Source of the DNA: Turnera subulata
Lineage: Eukaryota; Streptophyta; Magnoliopsida; Malpighiales; Passifloraceae
Assembly: GCA_028386065.3 (NCBI GenBank)
Contig: JAKUCV010006736.1
Coordinates: 24,799-88,798 of the forward strand
Reading direction: 5' to 3'
Length of the DNA stretch: 64,000 bases
Position numbers and translations under genes: made by a program. The notes under the pieces were generated by a model that had not been told where the DNA came from, made no database searches, and worked only from the letters and a program-made list of their open reading frames with translations. Position 1 is the first letter of the stretch; every line of letters starts with the position of its first letter. This document shows positions 35,890 to 47,215 of the stretch, one piece after another.

Positions 35890-36687
35890 TTTTTTCTTTT
35901 TTTGTTTTTTTTGGTAAAACGATACGACTTCATTAATCATAAAGAGGAAAGCCCCAAGGCAGCATAATTACACAGGTCAAAACAAGAAAGATCAAGACAA
36001 CAGAAGCCCTATTACAATTACAACAGAGCAAGCAACTAGACTAGATGAATTTTAAGGAGCAGGAACTACCAGACCACACGACTGAAGATCATGTACCTGG
36101 ATATGATATGGAAAGTTTGGATGTTTGGCACGTGCAGGTCCTGTGAAGAATAAGCTGAAACAAGGTAGTACCAATATCAATGGAAACACCATTAAAAACT
36201 CGATTGTTCCTTGCCAACCACACCGACCACACAACAACATAAAAAAACAGTCATCCATGAGAGAATCGGGCTCGAAAGAAAATATGCTCAACCCAAACCA
36301 GTGGGCAATAAAGGAGTCTCAACACCCCCCACCATTCACATAGCTTACACCAAATTTTCCACGTGAATGGGCAATGGATGTCTATAGAGACGCTCCGCTG
36401 TTTCAATGACATCGTTACGAAAGGGACAGAGAGGAATCATGTACCTGTAAAATGTTGATAGCGAGTAACAAAGAACTGGTACACGCCCTTTTATTTGAAG
36501 ACAAGCCATAAAAAGCTTAATTTCCACCTTAGGAGGCACAAGGGAAAAGCCAAATCCATGGAAAGTTAGGGATAGGACGACTAAGAGAATGTAAAAACAC
36601 ACAACCAGATCTAACAGAAAAGGGCCCATCCCTATGTTCAACCCATCGCCAACAATCCTTCCTGTTTGAGAAAAGTTTGACTCCACC
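35890..36687 (-). mobile_element. 5'-truncated LINE insertion
   Basis: The element reads leftward and ends in its poly(A) tail, seen as T-rich sequence at 35890-35910. The tail is preceded on the minus strand by TTAATGAAGTCGTATCG, a LINE-type 3' end. The coding relic (minus strand) shows WRWVEHRDGPFSVRSG, typical of the segment before the zf-RVT domain, then SPKVEIKLFMACL and CPFRNDVIETAERL. It contains frameshifts and stops. Target-site duplications of 13 bp (35877-35889 and 36688-36700) define both ends. At about 0.8 kb it lacks the endonuclease and most of the RT. Confidence 0.8.
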
Positions 36688-38213
36688 ACTTTTCATGCTT
36701 AATCTCTGTAGATTCCGGGGATTAAGTATGCTCTTGTATTTCCTTATTTGTACAGGATCTTCCACCAATTTGGATTAAATAGATGTGATTTTGATTCTCA
36801 AAATAAATATAAAGAGTCTGATAAAAAGAATTAAATATAAAGAAGCCCAGGGTTATATAGTAGGGCCGAACTCAAATAAGCCCAGGAAAGTACAGAAGAA
36901 GAAATTGAGCCCAGGTCTTTAACGCGTTGACGCATTCACACAATTTCACAGCGAGCCCCATTTTGTTTTCTCTTTTTCTTTTTTCCTTCACTCTATGGGC
37001 ATTTTGATTCTTGCACCAAATATGAATCTTTCGTTGATGTTAGCAAATCCTTGCATAAAAATGCCGGGCTAGGCCGAATGAGGGGGATTTAGTTAGCAAG
37101 TGCAGTGGCCATTATTGCAGTGCCAATAGTGTTTCTTACCTATAGGTACATGTATATTATATAACATAATCCTAATTATTTTTTTGAGAATTTATCATAT
37201 TTCGATTTCTGAATATGTACCAAATCTAATGAACTTTTGATCTTTCATTACTCATCCCTGTGATCAATTTTTTTATCACAAAGAAAATCTTGATGATTGA
37301 TCGTTTAATTTTTTTGGCAGGTTTAGTTCTCGATCCATTTATTCTACCTAAACTTTCTAAGTTTTTTTTTTTTGATGAATTAAACTGTCTAAGTGTTGTT
37401 TCTCCTTCAAAAAAATATTAAATAAATAGAACCTTCTAAAAGGGAGCACTTTTTCCGTTAAGAAACAATGCCAGCGACCATATTTAAACCAAAGTAAAAA
37501 TACTTTTCAACCTGTTGAAGATGTAACTAAAGCAAATATGCTCTTCTTTCGCTTAAAATTTGTTAATGCCCCACTAGGCCATTAATTGCATATCTAGATT
37601 TGTATCTCTCTTATCCCAATTTTTTTTTTTTTTGATAATTCTCTTATCCTAATCTTGATCACATGCGTGAACTGCAATTTGGCACCAAAGTGTTGTTGGG
37701 CAGAGAAGATTCAGAATATTGAGAGATGAGATTTTGATTCCACAACTGCCAAATTCCTTTTTTCTTTTTCTTTATGTCGTTTTTTCTCGTTATTCCTGTG
37801 TAGCTATGCTTTTTCATTTTTAACTGTGGAGCATATTTATTTTGACTTGGAGTACACCAGAGCTAATTAATATTTAGTCGTCGAAATGTAAAACTGGTCG
37901 TGATTCGTATCTGATCCGAAATTTCCTAAGTCTTTATTCCCTTATCTTTACTATTCTTCAGAATATATATATGTTCTTTCTCCTGAACAAGGACATTTCA
38001 TCGGAATAATAGGAGATTTGCTTTTATTCAGAATCTGCTTTAATTTGCAGCCATGCAGTCCGATCACTGGGATTGGCAGTGTTGGCAGAAGCAGATATCC
38101 ACGTAAACCCCCAAAAGCAAAATAACACATATTTTGAGATGGAAACTCAAACTCCTCATCACCAAATGTTAATTTCCTGTTACACTCTTTTGAAGGCTAT
38201 GTTTGGTAAGCTG

Positions 38214-38949
38214 TGTTAGGGAGTAAAGCGTCGGGAGTAGCCCGCAAATCGGGGAGAAAACAAGCGAGGTCCAAGTAAAATCCACACTCGTGGGCTTGGA
38301 CACCATAAAGTAACCCAAAACCTTAAAGCATTGGGTACATGGGTCCATTCCACTTATATTTTACTCACTTGGTCTCTTTCTATCCGATGTGGGACAGTTA
38401 CTCATTATTTGAACACCCAACAATCTCCCCCTCAAGTGTGAGTTTCTTCCACGTCGGGCTAAGGCATACTCCCCCTACAACGGAAGCATCTTCTGCTACA
38501 TCCTCACGCGCCTGCCAATCTCTTTGGTTTTCAAGAGTCACGCCTTACAACTCCACAATTGGGCCTAAACCTAAAGTCTCGAGCTCGCGCCTGCCAATCT
38601 CTTTGGTTTTCAAGAGTCACGCCTTACAACTCCACAATTGGGCCTAAACCTAAAGTCTCGAGCTCGCTCCACGTAGGGGCAGCCACCACGGGCCAAACCA
38701 TGTCGCGTATCAATATCGATCACAACCGAACGTTCGGCTCCGCTACCACTTGTTAGCAAGTAAAGCGCCGGGAGTAGCCTGCAAATCCGGGAGAAAACAA
38801 ACGAGGCCCAAGTGAGATCCATATTCGTGGGCTTGGACACCACAAAGTAACCCAAAACCTTAAGGCATTGGGTACATGGGTCCATTCCATTTATATTTTA
38901 CTCACTTGGTCTCTTTCTATCCGATATGGGACAACTTGAACACCCAACA
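38214..38949 (-). mobile_element. TRIM copy 2 (reverse orientation)
   Basis: This is the same family as 23710-24347, read leftward. One LTR is 38751-38949, the other 38214-38422. The primer-binding region (TGGTAGCGGAGCC on the minus strand) borders 38750. The purine tract, seen as CTCCCCCTC on the plus strand, follows 38422. The interior is longer than in copy 1 because a 79-bp segment is tandemly doubled. The right LTR lacks about 10 bp near its start. The flanking 5-mers AGCTG and AGTTA do not match well, so target duplication is not supported. Confidence 0.88.
38507..38664 (-). repeat. 79-bp tandem duplication inside TRIM copy 2
   Basis: Copies 38507-38585 and 38586-38664 appear identical by eye, including CCTGCCAATCTCTTTGG and GGGCCTAAACCTAAAGTC. 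Only one copy is present in TRIM copy 1, so the doubling is specific to this insertion. Confidence 0.88.
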
Positions 38950-40100
38950 AGTTATAGTAGCATTCTTACTTTTCTTTTTTTTAATATTTGGTTGGCTAGT
39001 TGTATAAAAAATAGGTCTCTATAGGTAATAAAATAACAAATATTAACAAGAATTGGATGTTTCATTGGAAGATCATTCTCATTCCAACTCCTACCTTATA
39101 CTATCAACACATCAGATCTCTCTCACTCATTCCTAACATATTCGATTGTCATCTCAGCATCAATGGCCGAGACATTGGCTATATGGGCCAAGCTCACCCG
39201 AAAGTGGAGCCATTTTGTGGTGCCCTAAATGGTAGGTTGGTCGAGAATAACCTCTAGGATCAAAACTATTATCCCAAACTTAAACTTGAAGTTATTTAAC
39301 ATATTTGAGGCATATACATTCAAAATCTCTCATACTCACTCCCGATATGGACTTGAGTCGTCACAATAATTGTGTGCAGAAATATATGAAGAATATATAT
39401 TTGGCACCGTTATAAATAACTTACATGAAACGCTAGCTTCTCAAGTAAACTTTTGCAACAAAAACTCAAGATTAGAGGCAAAAAAGTTTAGAAGCATTGC
39501 TTGAATGATGTGATTTGATGATCTTGTGGAAAAAATTTTCCCCTCAGCAAAATGTTTTTCTGACATATATATATATACACGAGATCACTTTCTAATGAGA
39601 TTGCACCTATATATATTATCTTGGCAAAACATCCCAACCTAGCAACTGGGAAACGAAACCTTACTGGTTAACTAAAAACAAGGATCATTACTATTACTGT
39701 AACAAAAAAATTATTTGATAATGTTAATCTCTGTAACTACATTAATGATGGTGAAATATGTGCGCCCGAAACTACAAATTTACAGTTTATACTAAAATTT
39801 CATAGTTTTAGTACTAATAAAAGAAAAGGGTTTGTGATTCTTTTCTCAAGAAACAAATTTGAAACATAGGATGGAATGGTTGAGAAAGATTTACTCCCTA
39901 GAGAGCCCAAATTTAATTAACATTCTCATAAACAAAATGTTGCTGCTCTGCAAACCAACAGACCGAGCCAGGCATCAATCTGGACGTATTTTTCTCCTTA
40001 GAAACTTATTATCTTTGTGGATATATATAGCAAATTGGCCGCTGAGTCATAAAATGACCTAGCTAGAAATGAAGGGTGAAAGCAACAAGATTAAAAAGAG

Positions 40101-40598
40101 TCAGTCTTGCTGTCGTTTTTTCTTCTCCTCTTCTGACCCAAGAAGCTCTTCCAGTACCTTATCATCCAGATACTCAAACTCGAAAACTTGCTTCTCCTGT
40201 CCACCTGACGAACTTCCCTTCTCAAAACTCTTTCTTGTACCAGAAACATTACTAGTTGACCAAGAAGAAGAAGAAGAAGAAGAAGCTGCAGCTGCTGAAG
40301 ACCCAGAAGGAATTGGACGAGGAATGGAGGAATACCCCATAACTTGAGAGTAATATTCATTAGGAAAGTTAAGGATAGCAAGATGACCTCGTAAGTTGAA
40401 TGCAGCTCTATCATAAGCACGAGCCGCCTCCTCAGCTGTGTCAAATGTTCCTAGCCACAACCTCGCCCCATGCCTTGATGGGTCTCTAATCTCTGCTGCA
40501 AATTTGCCCCAAGGCCTCCTTCGAACTCCACGGTACCGGACTTCTTCTTTTCCCCTTGTGCCGTCCTTTTGATCATTTCCTTTGTTAGGATCATCCAT
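40101..40598 (-). CDS. AP2/ERF factor, group IX (ERF095-098 type) with EDLL motif
   Basis: This second small ERF has 165 residues and one exon. The AP2/ERF domain lies at about residues 22-79 ([39 protein letters not shown]). A long Ala/Ser linker follows (about 98-132), then [20 protein letters not shown] (138-157), the EDLL activation motif. The basic tail is KKKRQQD. The ATG at 40598 is used; an upstream in-frame TTG is not a credible start. It is a paralogue of the ERF at 33933, in opposite orientation 5.8 kb away. It differs in linker length and in the RDPSRHGAR versus RDSARQGAR part of the DNA-binding domain. Activation of GCC-box genes in stress signalling is inferred from family. Confidence 0.95.
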   Translation of the reverse strand: MDDPNKGNDQKDGTRGKEEVRYRGVRRRPWGKFAAEIRDPSRHGARLWLGTFDTAEEAARAYDRAAFNLRGHLAILNFPNEYYSQVMGYSSIPRPIPSGSSAAAASSSSSSSWSTSNVSGTRKSFEKGSSSGGQEKQVFEFEYLDDKVLEELLGSEEEKKKRQQD

Positions 40599-40734
40599 GC
40601 CCTTGTTCAATTTTCTCCCTTTAATTATTTTAACTCAAAACATGTTCTCTTGTTTTCAGGGTTGAAGCCATCGTTTGATTTCAAAGTTGGTGTTATATGC
40701 ATATAGATTGTGGATCTTAGGTCATATCTTGCGG

Positions 40735-40741
40735 TATATAT
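40735..40741 (-). promoter_or_regulatory. Possible TATA box of the second small ERF
   Basis: ATATATA on the minus strand lies about 137 bp before the start codon at 40598. The distance is reasonable, but TATA-like strings are common in this AT-rich DNA. Confidence 0.35.
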
Positions 40742-42544
40742 GAATTCTCTAGAACGTGGATTTGACCATTGCTAGATTTGATTCAGGAAAGAAGGAAAAA
40801 AGGGTAGGGCTAGAATAAGCAAACAGTTGACAGTGAGAGAAAACACTAGTTCTAGGAAAGTTCTTTGAGGCAGTATATAAATTCGGTTCTTCAACCTTTT
40901 CCTAGGATGGAATTCAAAAGGCAACGTTTTTTTTTTTTTAAATGTTTGTCCTGATTCTGTCTTTTTCATGTAATGATAATTTCTTAGATGCAGGGGTAAT
41001 CGCCTACCGTAGGTCACCAGCAAAATGTTTACCTACGGGCTGACCTTGGTGGGGGGAATGAATTAAATAGTTTCATTTAAGATTCTAGTAATTAAAGAGG
41101 AACCCCAATGATCAATCTTTGATACCCCATATCTCACATTAGGTGCGATAGATGGATACGACCGACATTCTTTAATCAATTATTTATTATGTTAATCCAT
41201 GAAGCATAATAGATAGCGTTTGTCTTAATATGCTGACTGCCGTCACTACGTCAGAAATATTTCTAAGATTTTCCCCTGTTTTTATCTGGTGGTACAAAGC
41301 ATATCTTTTGGCCCATTGTTTAGATTGAAAGTGATAAGATTCAAATGGGAAATAAGGAGAATTACAATTATAAGTGGAAATCCCTGAAAATGTAACACTG
41401 GAAGTGGAATCGTTGGGCTGGCCGAGGCTAGCCTTATAGAGAGACCTTGCAATAGTAAATTACAATTACAATTTTTTATAATTAAATTACAAGATCCTTA
41501 AAAAAATATGACACTTCATTAAAATTGTAATTGCAATAGTAAAAATATTAATTCCGCTAGATATAACGATCGATGACACCACATATTTTGTTGATGAGAA
41601 AAAAAAAAAAGAAAAAAAGAAAAGACACCACATAGGGCCGAGACTGGGCCATATAGTCATATAGTGACACTGAAATGGAGCCCAATTTGCTGCTGTAGCT
41701 TTACAGAGGCTTACTAGAAGAAGTTGGGCCACCACTGAAGTTATAAATGGGATAAAAAGACGTTTTTCCTTACTCAAAGACGTGTAAGCTGAATTTTACA
41801 GCAAACAAAAAAAAAAATTGTAGTTGAACTATTTACGGAGAAAGTTTTGATAATTTCTTGTTAGCCTGATTTGTAAAATATTTAAGTGGTAAAATTAATG
41901 AAAATATTTATATTAAAAAAAATTATAAAGGCATCATTTGGTACATGAGCCTACACATAACACAACAATAACACAACAAAATTTACCAATGAGCTTGTAA
42001 CTCATTGAAAGGTCTTAATTCGGATCCACCTTCATCGATTAATATAAAAAGGAACACAACAAAATTGTAAGCTGACATGGGTCACAAACGGAATTGTGTA
42101 AGAGATGATTAAAAGAGTCAGTCGTAATTTAAGTTAATTATCATTTTTATTTTAAACTTATTCACCTCGACCTTGCTCTTTTTTATTTTTTTTTTAATTT
42201 CCAAACATCTAAGGAGATAGTTCTTTTATTACTGGCTCTGTTTAGAGAACTTTAATATCTGTGTTGGAATATATGAAAAAACAGGAATAATTCTTTGTTC
42301 GTCAACAAAGTGCGGCAACCTTTAGAGCCAGTAGTTCAATATTGCTGGCAAAGACAAATTCAAGAAGTGTCAGATTCCAAATTTTCGTTTATGGGTTAAT
42401 GCATGAAAGGGACAAAGAGTGTGACTCGTCTCATAATTGAATAGAGACAGTTGGTTGGGTGTCGCTAGTCGCATGAGCTATGTCAAAATTAATTGTAATC
42501 CTTCTTTTGTTAATTGGAGGCAATTGACACGTGTGGGAATAATT

Positions 42545-42800
42545 TGCAGAAATACAAACAGGAAATGTGATCGATGGTGCAATAAAAATTTGTGAAGAAC
42601 ACACCACCCGTATATAATTCCAGCTGCAAGCACTGGCATTAGCACTACATAAAGTGGTCCTTTTACTTTTAGCCATAGAGAGTTAGAGACTTGAATGAAA
42701 TATACATTGAAACCGATTCTAAGATCGTGATGGAGCTGACTGGGGTATCTAAAGCCGCAATTGCAGACTGCATTTGCTCAAATCGTACAATGTGGCATCC
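42545..42800 (+). pseudogene. Possible RNase H-domain relic of a retroelement
   Basis: Across two frames the plus strand reads GNVIDGAIKICEEHTT, then LQALALALHK, then NEIYIETDSKIVMELTGV. The order and spacing resemble the plant RVT_3/RNase H domain (G.VIDG...EA.AL...E.DS..VV). Stops and frameshifts separate the pieces. It is a weak but ordered match. Confidence 0.35.
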
Positions 42801-43054
42801 AGTATTTATATTATTGCCAATCAAAGAAAAGTTATTCTCTCTGAAAGGATTTAGAGGAAGAATCTTGATTGGTCTGTGTGTTGTTAAGAAACATGCAACC
42901 CGGTGCAGCTTTAACTTTAAGTGTAGAGTTTTTTTTTTTTTTAACCTTTTTCTGCTTTAAAGAATCCCGAATCAGGTATACGTTTACTGACCAGTATGCC
43001 ACCACCTTAGAATTTATACTCAATCAGTAGCCCAATCACTTGATTCTCTGTTCT

Positions 43055-43285
43055 CAGTCCAATTCTAACACCCAGAAGCCCAAGTTGATGGTTTAATTAT
43101 TCTGCATGATCAGGAAGTCTAACAAATGACATTATTTTGCCAGTTTTTAGTTAATGTCTGCAAGCATCAGTCCAATTCTAACATCTTGAAGCCCAAGCTT
43201 AGTAGTTTAATCGAAGAATTCTGCATCTTGAAGTCCATCAAATTACATTACATTATTTTGCCAATTTTGAGTTAATATCTTTCAA
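43055..43285. repeat. Imperfect tandem duplication, about 115 bp unit
   Basis: Copies at about 43055-43168 and 43169-43285 share CAGTCCAATTCTAACA, AAGCCCAAG, TAGTTTAAT/TGGTTTAAT, ATTCTGCAT, ACATTATTTTGCCA and GTTAAT. There is no coding content. Confidence 0.7.
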
Positions 43286-43648
43286 CTGGTAAAGTTTGAA
43301 TCAACTGGGAGAATTTCTACCCTTTATAGTTTTTTTCTTTTTCTTGGTGTAGCAAAGTTTAGTTTGAGGGGAGGATCTCAATCGAGGACCAGGGCAACTA
43401 TTGGATTCAGCAAGCAGTTATTGCAATATTTACAGATTATCCGCCCAAGAGTTAGAGACAGGTCAGTGAGGTTCGAATTCTCCATTTAATAGGAGAGCTT
43501 ACTGAACCTCTCAACTGTGTCAATCCTCGTTGGCTTCTACCCTCTATAGTTTGTGGCGCTGTACACTTTTTTATTTTCGCTTTTTAGAAAAGCATGTGCA
43601 TTTTTTTATTTTCTATTTTAGAAAAAAGGCATGGGCACTTGTTTCTAC

Positions 43649-43813
43649 TCTCTTTTCTTGGTTCTCTATTCGGTATCCAGAGCTTTGCCTCGACTAATCC
43701 GGATCCGACCCATATCGCGCACCTGAATATGGTGGATGAGTCTCCCAATGAAAATTTTCAACATACACAAAGACTCGAACCCCGAGACCTCGAAGCGGAA
43801 CCAAATCGCTTAC
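43649..43813 (-). mobile_element. tRNA-derived SINE (Au-SINE-like)
   Basis: Read on the minus strand it starts GGTAAGCGATTTGG, has a pol III B-box-like GGTTCGAGTCT about 35 bases in, and contains GGATTAGTCGAGG near its 3' end, a phrase I know from Au-type plant SINEs. Flanking repeats CACTTGTTTCTAC (43636-43648) and CACTTGTTTTCTAC (43814-43827) differ by one inserted T and fit target-site duplications. Length is 165 bp. Confidence 0.6.
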
Positions 43814-44188
43814 CACTTGTTTTCTACACTTTTTCTACTCTCTACGAAAGAGTCAATGTAGTGGGTCCATCAATTAAGAAGAGTGAATTGAAAATTCGTT
43901 CATCATACTGCGCTCATTAGTTGGTGCCGTCATTTCAACTTTGCGACTTCTTTTTTTTTTTTCCCGCGTCCATGATTAATTCCGATCCGATTGAGCACAT
44001 CAAATTTCTCAATAACAATTTTTCATACATAATAACTCAGACTTGAGATTTATTTGAGCAGAACTAAGTTAGTTATTATTTAGTGCTTTTAGGTTCTAAC
44101 TAACTAAATTTTTTCCCAAAAAAAAAATCCTTTTGTTTTTGACTGGAGTTACACACTGAAAAAAATGTCGTCAGACCATACTGGTGGC

Positions 44189-44475
44189 CACCTCAAAGTT
44201 TGATTTCATTTCAATTTATCTCTTGTGTTTATTTTGATCAGTGGTCCTCCAGGATTCATTGTGGGAATTTAATTGACAAAAACAGAAAACATAAAAAATT
44301 TAAGGGTAAAGGACATAAAATACTTACAAAAAGATAGAGCCATCTCAATGTTTGATTTTATTTCAATTTATCACTCCCGTCTACTTTAATGACGGATCTG
44401 CGTTGATCCGTTGGGGATTAATTGAAAAAATTGTAAATATAAAGTTTAAGGGTTATGAATTATAGTAAAAAGTTT
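44189..44475. repeat. Diverged tandem duplication, about 150 bp unit
   Basis: About 44189-44337 and 44338-44475 share CATCTCAA/CACCTCAA, GTTTGATTT(C/T)ATTTCAATTTATC, TTAATTGA and TTTAAGGGT in the same order. Non-coding. Confidence 0.6.
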
Positions 44476-46382
44476 AGGTGGTAAAAATTAATATATCTGA
44501 GATTGAAATAAGCTTATTTACTTTCTACTTAATTGAGATGAATGCCCTTTGAGGTTTTTTTTTTCCAGAAAGAGGACGATGGTCGCTAGATTTTGGGCAC
44601 ACAAACTGATGCTTTAAAATTAATGAAACCGATGTATAAAAGTGTAAAAAATGCATACAGCTCGTGAACATAATGACCGAAAAAATCTTGGAAATTGGCA
44701 GAAGGGTTAAATTTAAATTAATTAAAAATTTGAGATTATAAAATTTAGGGCTTAATTTTTTGATTCGGAGGTAATCTTGTGTTGACATTTGACAGATAAC
44801 TTGGGATGTTTTTTCTAATATATAATTAACCCCACCAAATCGAGGCACAAATAATACAAATTTCACGGAGAATATTCTTTACATGGTTTTCTAGATGAAC
44901 CTAAATTCAATGAAGTTTCAATGGCGACAAATTCTGGAACTGACCAAATAATTACTCCCGTGCTATGATCAGTCCTGTAATTGGTCTTCCTAAACATCAA
45001 AATCCTGAACCAAGAGGCGGCTGGGGTCAGTCGACATAATCTAGCAAGGAATTGATATTTGATTCATGATTTAATCTTCCCTTCTTTTTATAATTTAAAA
45101 TATCTTGTTACCATAAATTAAACGAGCTAATGGTTAAGTCGCAAGCTTGCAGAAACCTGTATATATCATCAGCTAACCTGTAATTTTTCTGTAAAGAAGA
45201 TAAAATTTTATGATTAGCCACCTAATTGTTGCAGGTTCATTGAGCCTGACCAGATAATCGTACAGATACAACGTAGCAATACTGGGCATCTTTCTTTTGC
45301 TCAGTGATAATGTGAACAAAAAAGAAGGTTTATGACAAATCTCTAGTAGATGTAATGATTTTATATAGAATTCGTGATTAACCAGCTTTGTTAGGGGGAG
45401 ATGGACACATACCGTATAGGTTTGACTTCACTAAGCAAACTTTTGATTGCACTTGAGAAATACCGAGTTACGTATCTCGCCAAAATCTACCATCCGATCA
45501 GGTTAATTATTAACCTTTTTTCTATTCCATTTGATACGCTTAGTTTGATTGGCAAAAAGTATAGGTTCATGAATCGATTACATCTGAAATAGTAAAAGTT
45601 TGAATCTAAGTTTTAGCAGCAAATTAAGATAAAACCAAAATTTTCTTCTTCTGGATTCCCTCTCAATCAATGATATTACAATTATAGAATAATGCTAATT
45701 AGATTTGTTAGACTGATGATTCTTTATGATCTTATGATTACTCACAACACTATAGAATTGAGATGCTGATGCAATCTTACGATTTTAAGAGCTATATTTG
45801 AACTGGTGGGGATTATAACATGTTCAAGCGGGAGAATTGAGAAGACAGCACTGAAAATTTTTTCCAAAAGCAGTTTACTGGAAATTAGTACCGACTTTAA
45901 CCTACTAACATGGACGCATTTAAGCCCATTAAAAAAAATTATATATTTTTTTTAAATTTTTTCTGATTAATCATATTTTTCATGCCTATATTTTTTTTCT
46001 CTAAGATATTTTTTTTATCTCTCTATTACTTGCGCACATTTTTTCATCCTCTATTTTTCTTCCATTTTTCACACAGAAAACCGTTATATGTTAATTTTTT
46101 TAATAACACGTTATCATATGAGTCCACATCGAATCAAAACCCCCTAACCATAAAAAAAAAAATGAAACTCTATAACATGAATGTTCTTTAAAAAGCATTT
46201 TTTGTGTATATGCTGACATGTCATAAGAAAAAATTAACACATCAGCATTGTCTACGCGAAAAATAATGGAAAAATAAAAAATAACCCAAAAATTTAACAC
46301 AAGGATGAAGAATATGCTTTTTGTAATAAAAGGATGTGCAACAACACGGGTGATCAATCCATTTTTTGGTGCATAGAACCAT

Positions 46383-46387
46383 ATATC
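46383..46387. repeat. Target-site duplication ATATC, left copy
   Basis: ATATC directly precedes the Copia element at 46388 and recurs directly after it at 51831-51835. Confidence 0.85.
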
Positions 46388-47164
46388 TGTTGTAGTAGGT
46401 CCAAACCAACATAGAGCCACCCAACAAGCAACTAATGTGGGTTTAATAATAAAAAAAAGGAAGGTGCAAGTCCAGCAAGTCACACATGTGACTTTTGGTA
46501 AAACAAAATGAAAAAATGCCATTGTGTGGCATTTAGACGAGCAGCAAAAAGGAAAATAGAGAGGGCAGTGGTTTTTCACAGAGAGAGGAAGAAAGAAAAT
46601 GGGGGAGTTCTCCTCATGCTTGCAAGCCTTGATCGGATAGCAAACGGAGTCCGATTTGGATGAAATTTCAGTATGTTATTCTCCTCTTTAAGCTCTACAA
46701 AGTGAACGGAGTTGATCGTTGAGAAGCTTCATATTTCTGGGTATTGGTGTTATACCCATTTGGTGAGTTTTACTCACTTCTCCTCCAATTTGTTGCTTGT
46801 AATCCACCAGTATAGTGATGGGCATGTTGTTAGAGCCAAGATATGTTGATCTTGATGTCGTCTTTGATGTGTTAGCCTCTAGTTTTATCTAGGGAGGAAG
46901 TTTGATTGTGAACCCATTATTATTTGTGATAGTGGAGATTGACGGACTTCGGTCCCGTGGTTTTTACCCCGTCTTGGGAGTTTTCCACGTATATTCGGTG
47001 TTGTGGTTGTGTTGGTTTTTGATTGCTAGCATTTATTGGCTTGGTTGTGGATATCTCATTTTGGTGGCACAAAGAGGGGAAATTAATTGACCGGGTTATT
47101 CCGCTGCGCATTTAATTCCGATTGATTTTGTTGTTGTGTTGAATTGGTGTGATTTTCCCCAACA
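46388..47164 (+). repeat. 5' LTR of Copia element 2
   Basis: 777 bp, TG...CA, matching 51058-51830 with scattered differences. Confidence 0.93.
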
Positions 47165-47215
47165 AACTGGTATGGAGCCAAGGTTCATTGTTTGTGGTTT
47201 CTTGTGCATATCAAA

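Larger units (their letters stand above)
34347..40100. other. Spacer between the two convergent small ERFs
   Basis: This 5.8-kb spacer contains the 3' regions of both ERFs, two LINE relics (about 35570-35872 and 35890-36687) and the reverse TRIM at 38214-38949. The remainder is AT-rich without recognisable genes. Confidence 0.55.
40599..46387. other. Intergenic spacer, 5.8 kb
   Basis: After the ERF promoter this is AT-rich DNA with a possible RNase H relic (about 42545-42800), a tandem duplication at 43055-43285, a SINE at 43649-43813 and another diverged duplication at 44189-44475. No intact gene was recognised. Confidence 0.5.

Noticed and set aside
38339..38756. Overlapping open frames around 38339-38885
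   Set aside because: They lie within TRIM copy 2 and its doubled interior, which are non-coding.
40599..40610. Upstream extension of the second ERF
   Set aside because: It would also begin at TTG. The ATG at 40598 is the first credible start.
42431..42676. Minus-strand frame with LPPINKRRITINFD, resembling an RNase H N-terminus
   Set aside because: It lies on the opposite strand to the better-supported RNase H pieces next to it, and nothing else in the frame matches. Probably coincidence.
43440..43520. GGTTCGAATTCTCC, resembling a tRNA or SINE B-box
   Set aside because: No A-box at the right distance, no cloverleaf and no flanking duplication could be found.
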